The translations under genes were made by a program, and so were the position numbers. 64,000 bases of DNA from Dreissena polymorpha (lineage: Eukaryota; Mollusca; Bivalvia; Myida; Dreissenidae): NCBI RefSeq assembly GCF_020536995.1, contig NC_068355.1, forward strand, positions 4,199,764-4,263,763, given 5' to 3'. Every line of letters begins with the position of its first letter. The stretch's first letter is position 1. Of this stretch, positions 63,201 to 64,000 are shown piece after piece. Below the pieces are notes generated by a model, which saw only the letters and a list, made by a program, of their open reading frames with translations, made no database searches and was not told the DNA's origin.

Positions 63201-64000
63201 TATGCAGTATACACGTGTTTCTCTCTATATGCAGTATACACGTGTTTCTCTCTATATGCAGTATACACATGTTTCTCTCTATATGCACTATACACGTGTT
63301 TCTCTCTATATGCAGTATACACGTGTTTCTCTCTATATGCACTATACTCGTGTTTCTCTCTATATGCACTATACACGTGTTTCTCTCTATATGCAGTATA
63401 CACGTGTTTCTCTCTATATGCAGTATACACATGTTTCTCTCTATATGCAGAATACACGTGTTTCTCTCTATATGCACTATACACGTGTTTCTATATGCAG
63501 TATACACGTGTTTCTCTCTATATGCAGTATAAAGTGTTTCTCTCTATATGCACTATACACGTGTTTCTCTCTATATGCAATATACATGTGTTTCTCTCTA
63601 TATGCAGTATACACATGTTTCTCTCTATATGCAGTATACACGTGTTTCTCTCTATATGCACTATACATGTGTTTCTCTCAATATGCAGTATACACGTGTT
63701 TCTATATGCAGTATACACGTGTTTCTCTCTATATGCAGTATACACGTGTTTCTCTCTATATGCAGTATACACGTGTTTCTCTCTATATGCACAATACACA
63801 TGTTTCTCTCTATATGTAGTATACACGTGTTTCTCTATATGCAGTATACACGTGTTTCTCTCTATATGCAGTATACACGTGTTTCTCTCTATATGCACTA
63901 TACATGCGTTTCTCTCTATATGCACTATACACGTGTTTCTCTCTGTATGCAGGTTCCTGACAATGCTGGAGGAGGAAGTGTATGGGGAGACCTCACCTAT
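50171..64000 (+). CDS. KAT2: KAT2 (GCN5/PCAF) histone acetyltransferase, 5' part, exons 1-7
   Basis: Exons: 50171-50371, 56010-56133, 56821-56966, 57668-57757, 58895-59076, 59495-59686 and 63953 to the window edge. Phases agree and introns are GT-AG, giving about 327 codons so far. The protein opens MADGEAHLNNPVQNG, then KKLEKLAVYSSCK and CKCNGWKNPNPPPTPPRVDV, RSCSHTL, VVDVENLFMCVHKEED, KQVYFYLFKLLRKCIL, GSPPFEKPSIAKGV, NYTRWLCYCHVPAFCDTLPR, RRQLLEKFRAEKDR, LTHFPRFLTMLEEEVYG. This is the PCAF N-terminal homology region of metazoan KAT2A/KAT2B, nearly colinear with the human proteins. The GNAT acetyltransferase and bromodomain must lie to the right. KAT2 is the catalytic subunit of SAGA/ATAC, acetylating histone H3. 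The start is chosen for the in-frame ATG with AAAATGG context; invertebrates usually have one KAT2. Intron 4 and intron 6 carry splice-site minisatellites, and intron 1 holds nested transposons. Confidence 0.96.
50560..54960 (+). pseudogene. Broken LINE (CR1/Jockey-like) in KAT2 intron 1, split by another element
   Basis: An endonuclease part starts near 50565 (GGGTLLAITSQ, later GDFNRPSINW in a different frame). After the nested insert the end of EN follows (GSSDHDIVFHEMKV near 52800). The RT region runs 53480-54600: GLNPSKASGPDQISPRLLKE, YRPISLTCIASKLMEHLL, VMDFSKAFDKVDHHKLLLKL, VLSGVPQGSVLGP, and RLFADDTIVYL near 54170-54200. The C-terminal part (FFPRSIRLWNGLPVSLQASP near 54830) is shifted in frame again. 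Stops occur after KNC (53308) and upstream near 52915. The 5' end (ORF1) is missing, so it is a truncated dead copy. Family by motif only; a Jockey/CR1-group non-LTR element is likely. Confidence 0.85.
50912..52707. mobile_element. ~1.8-kb non-autonomous TIR transposon inserted in the LINE endonuclease
   Basis: The left end CAAAGACCTATAGATAACAT and right end GTGTATTCTATAGGTCTTTG are inverted repeats extending about 35 bases (GATTGGAAAC is shared). CTTCCCC(C) is duplicated at 50905-50912 and 52708-52715, and removing the insert restores a continuous LINE coding line (VTSPTRGNNTLDLFF). A 7-8 bp duplication points to hAT-like. Inside, a ~197-bp unit is repeated three times (AGATGTTAATCTA-type lines near 51290, 51480 and 51680). 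No transposase. Confidence 0.85.
55200..55460 (+). repeat. Bivalve GTCCGTCC repeat in KAT2 intron 1
   Basis: TTATGCTTCGTCCGTCCGTC, GTGTCCGTCCGTGCACAG, TTTTTGTCCGGACTATTTCT and TTATGGCCCTTTGAAATTTT form the usual lines of this element. 54960-55200 and 55460-56009 show no gene. Confidence 0.55.
56415..56575 (+). repeat. Short irregular tandem repeat in KAT2 intron 2
   Basis: GGCCCTGGCTTAGACAGCAA and TCAGACAA(C) segments occur four to five times in variants with unequal spacing. Confidence 0.7.
57021..57307. mobile_element. 287-bp miniature element, CAGTGTTTTTTC ends, 5-bp duplication
   Basis: CAGTGTTTTTTC starts and GAAAGAAAAAACACTG ends it. TATAC flanks both sides (57016-57020, 57308-57312). 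The interior includes CCATTTGGGAAAAATATATA and TTGGGAATTGGACCG. In KAT2 intron 3. Confidence 0.75.
57729..58412 (+). repeat. 38-bp minisatellite of KAT2 exon 4 end plus its splice donor
   Basis: The unit is the last 27 bases of exon 4 (CCATTTGAAAAGCCTAGCAT and TGCCAAG) plus 11 intron bases GTTTGTAACCG. Copy 1 is the true exon end (donor after 57757); 17 more follow at 38-bp steps to 58402. Most keep AAG|GTTTGTAA, so the donor is preserved. 38 is not divisible by three, so most decoy donors shift frame. Later copies drift (AAAAGCATAGCAT, GTAAATGCC). Confidence 0.96.
59945..61733. mobile_element. 1.8-kb element with CAGTGATTTTTTTTGC ends, 5-bp duplication
   Basis: CAGTGATTTTTTTTGC (59945-59960) and GCAAAAAAAATCACTG (61718-61733) are perfect 16-bp inverted ends, with further partial pairing (TTACAGCC / GGCTGTAA). 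ACATG flanks both sides (59940-59944, 61734-61738). No transposase frame is recognised. It contains the GGCT-rich repeat. Same type of ends and duplication as 57021-57307. In KAT2 intron 6. Confidence 0.7.
60115..60665 (+). repeat. Bivalve repeat with (GGCT)n microsatellite
   Basis: The borders AGGTTTTCCGAAGGAAAAAA and AATGAAAACCTGGTTTTGTG match a widespread bivalve repeat. Within, a GGCT run lies at about 60174-60240, and AAATCATTTGGCACATTTGT with ACGGTGTGTCGCGCGAA occurs twice. Open frames here (Ala/Gly/Ser/Gln-rich) arise from the microsatellite. Confidence 0.8.
61740..63060 (+). other. KAT2 intron 6 stretch with two small unexplained open frames
   Basis: 61875-62078 reads 67 codons with a C-x2-C (CRACGLNMKN) and basic residues. 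62290-62478 reads 62 codons (VGKQDKLMRVQLCNFARNEF, then EKALPVWRKNKARRLYTL), with a composition more protein-like than its surroundings. I recognise no family. They could be remnants of a transposon protein. No splice signals tie them to KAT2, whose exon 6-7 join is fully accounted for without them. Confidence 0.25.
63087..63952 (+). repeat. 27-bp minisatellite of the KAT2 exon 7 splice acceptor
   Basis: The unit TATACACGTGTTTCTCTCTA followed by TATGCAG repeats about 31 times up to the real acceptor (CTCTCTGTATGCAG, exon from 63953). Each unit supplies a pyrimidine run and AG, except that some read GCAC, including the two units nearest the exon. Only intron sequence is amplified; exon 7 is not. 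Period 27 keeps frames open on both strands. Upstream AGs are in frame with exon 7 and would add IHVFLSICS-type 9-residue repeats. Most units also contain CACGTG. A few units are shortened (for example near 63495, 63706 and 63835). Confidence 0.96.

Noticed and set aside
63017-63925. Several long open frames on both strands in the 27-bp array
   Set aside because: They are overlapping products of a period divisible by three. Only the relation to the KAT2 acceptor is meaningful.
35641-63952. CRISPR-like regular repeats
   Set aside because: Units are contiguous tandem copies without unique spacers, and the host is an animal.

Overview
The window looks like nuclear DNA of a bivalve mollusc. The genes have many introns with GT-AG borders, AT-rich introns crowded with short transposons, and three recognisable animal genes. 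A recurrent short element built around ATTAGCCTGTGCAGTCC and its inverse resembles, from memory, the abundant repeat of dreissenid mussels (zebra/quagga), so Dreissena is my best guess. No database search was possible.

Layout. 1-13.4 kb is gene-free: a ~190-bp repeat with an ACCGAAAAGCACT motif, a LINE 3' remnant, a 201-bp satellite of about 16 copies (4.6-8.2 kb) and a 183-bp tandem repeat (12-12.7 kb). 13.49-23.14 kb (+) holds a complete USP48 deubiquitinase gene in four coding exons, the last of 3.18 kb. 23.1-34.4 kb is a convergent intergenic stretch with a clean hAT-like element, bivalve repeats and a 48-bp minisatellite. 34.40-48.51 kb (-) is a complete nine-exon mitochondrial-clan cytochrome P450 (509 codons). 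48.5-50.2 kb is the head-to-head spacer. 50.17-64.0 kb (+) is the 5' half of KAT2 (GCN5/PCAF), exons 1-7, running off the window; its acetyltransferase and bromodomain lie beyond. KAT2 intron 1 holds a dead LINE that is itself split by a ~1.8-kb TIR transposon.

The most striking feature is shared by all three genes. Five minisatellites sit exactly on exon-intron borders, and their unit contains the splice site itself: USP48 exon 3 donor (54 bp), P450 exon 8 acceptor (58 bp), P450 exon 2 donor (29 bp), KAT2 exon 4 donor (38 bp) and KAT2 exon 7 acceptor (27 bp). Four of the five also carry the adjoining exon edge. In every case the working exon is the terminal copy and the array grows into the intron, so each intron carries about 9 to 46 decoy splice sites. 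Two arrays have units divisible by three and keep the exon frame open, so use of a decoy site would add 18- or 9-residue repeats to the protein. I know of no described system of this kind.

The genes are unrelated in function (deubiquitination, mitochondrial oxidation, histone acetylation). What unites them is this local repeat behaviour and the shared load of TTAA-type and other miniature transposons.
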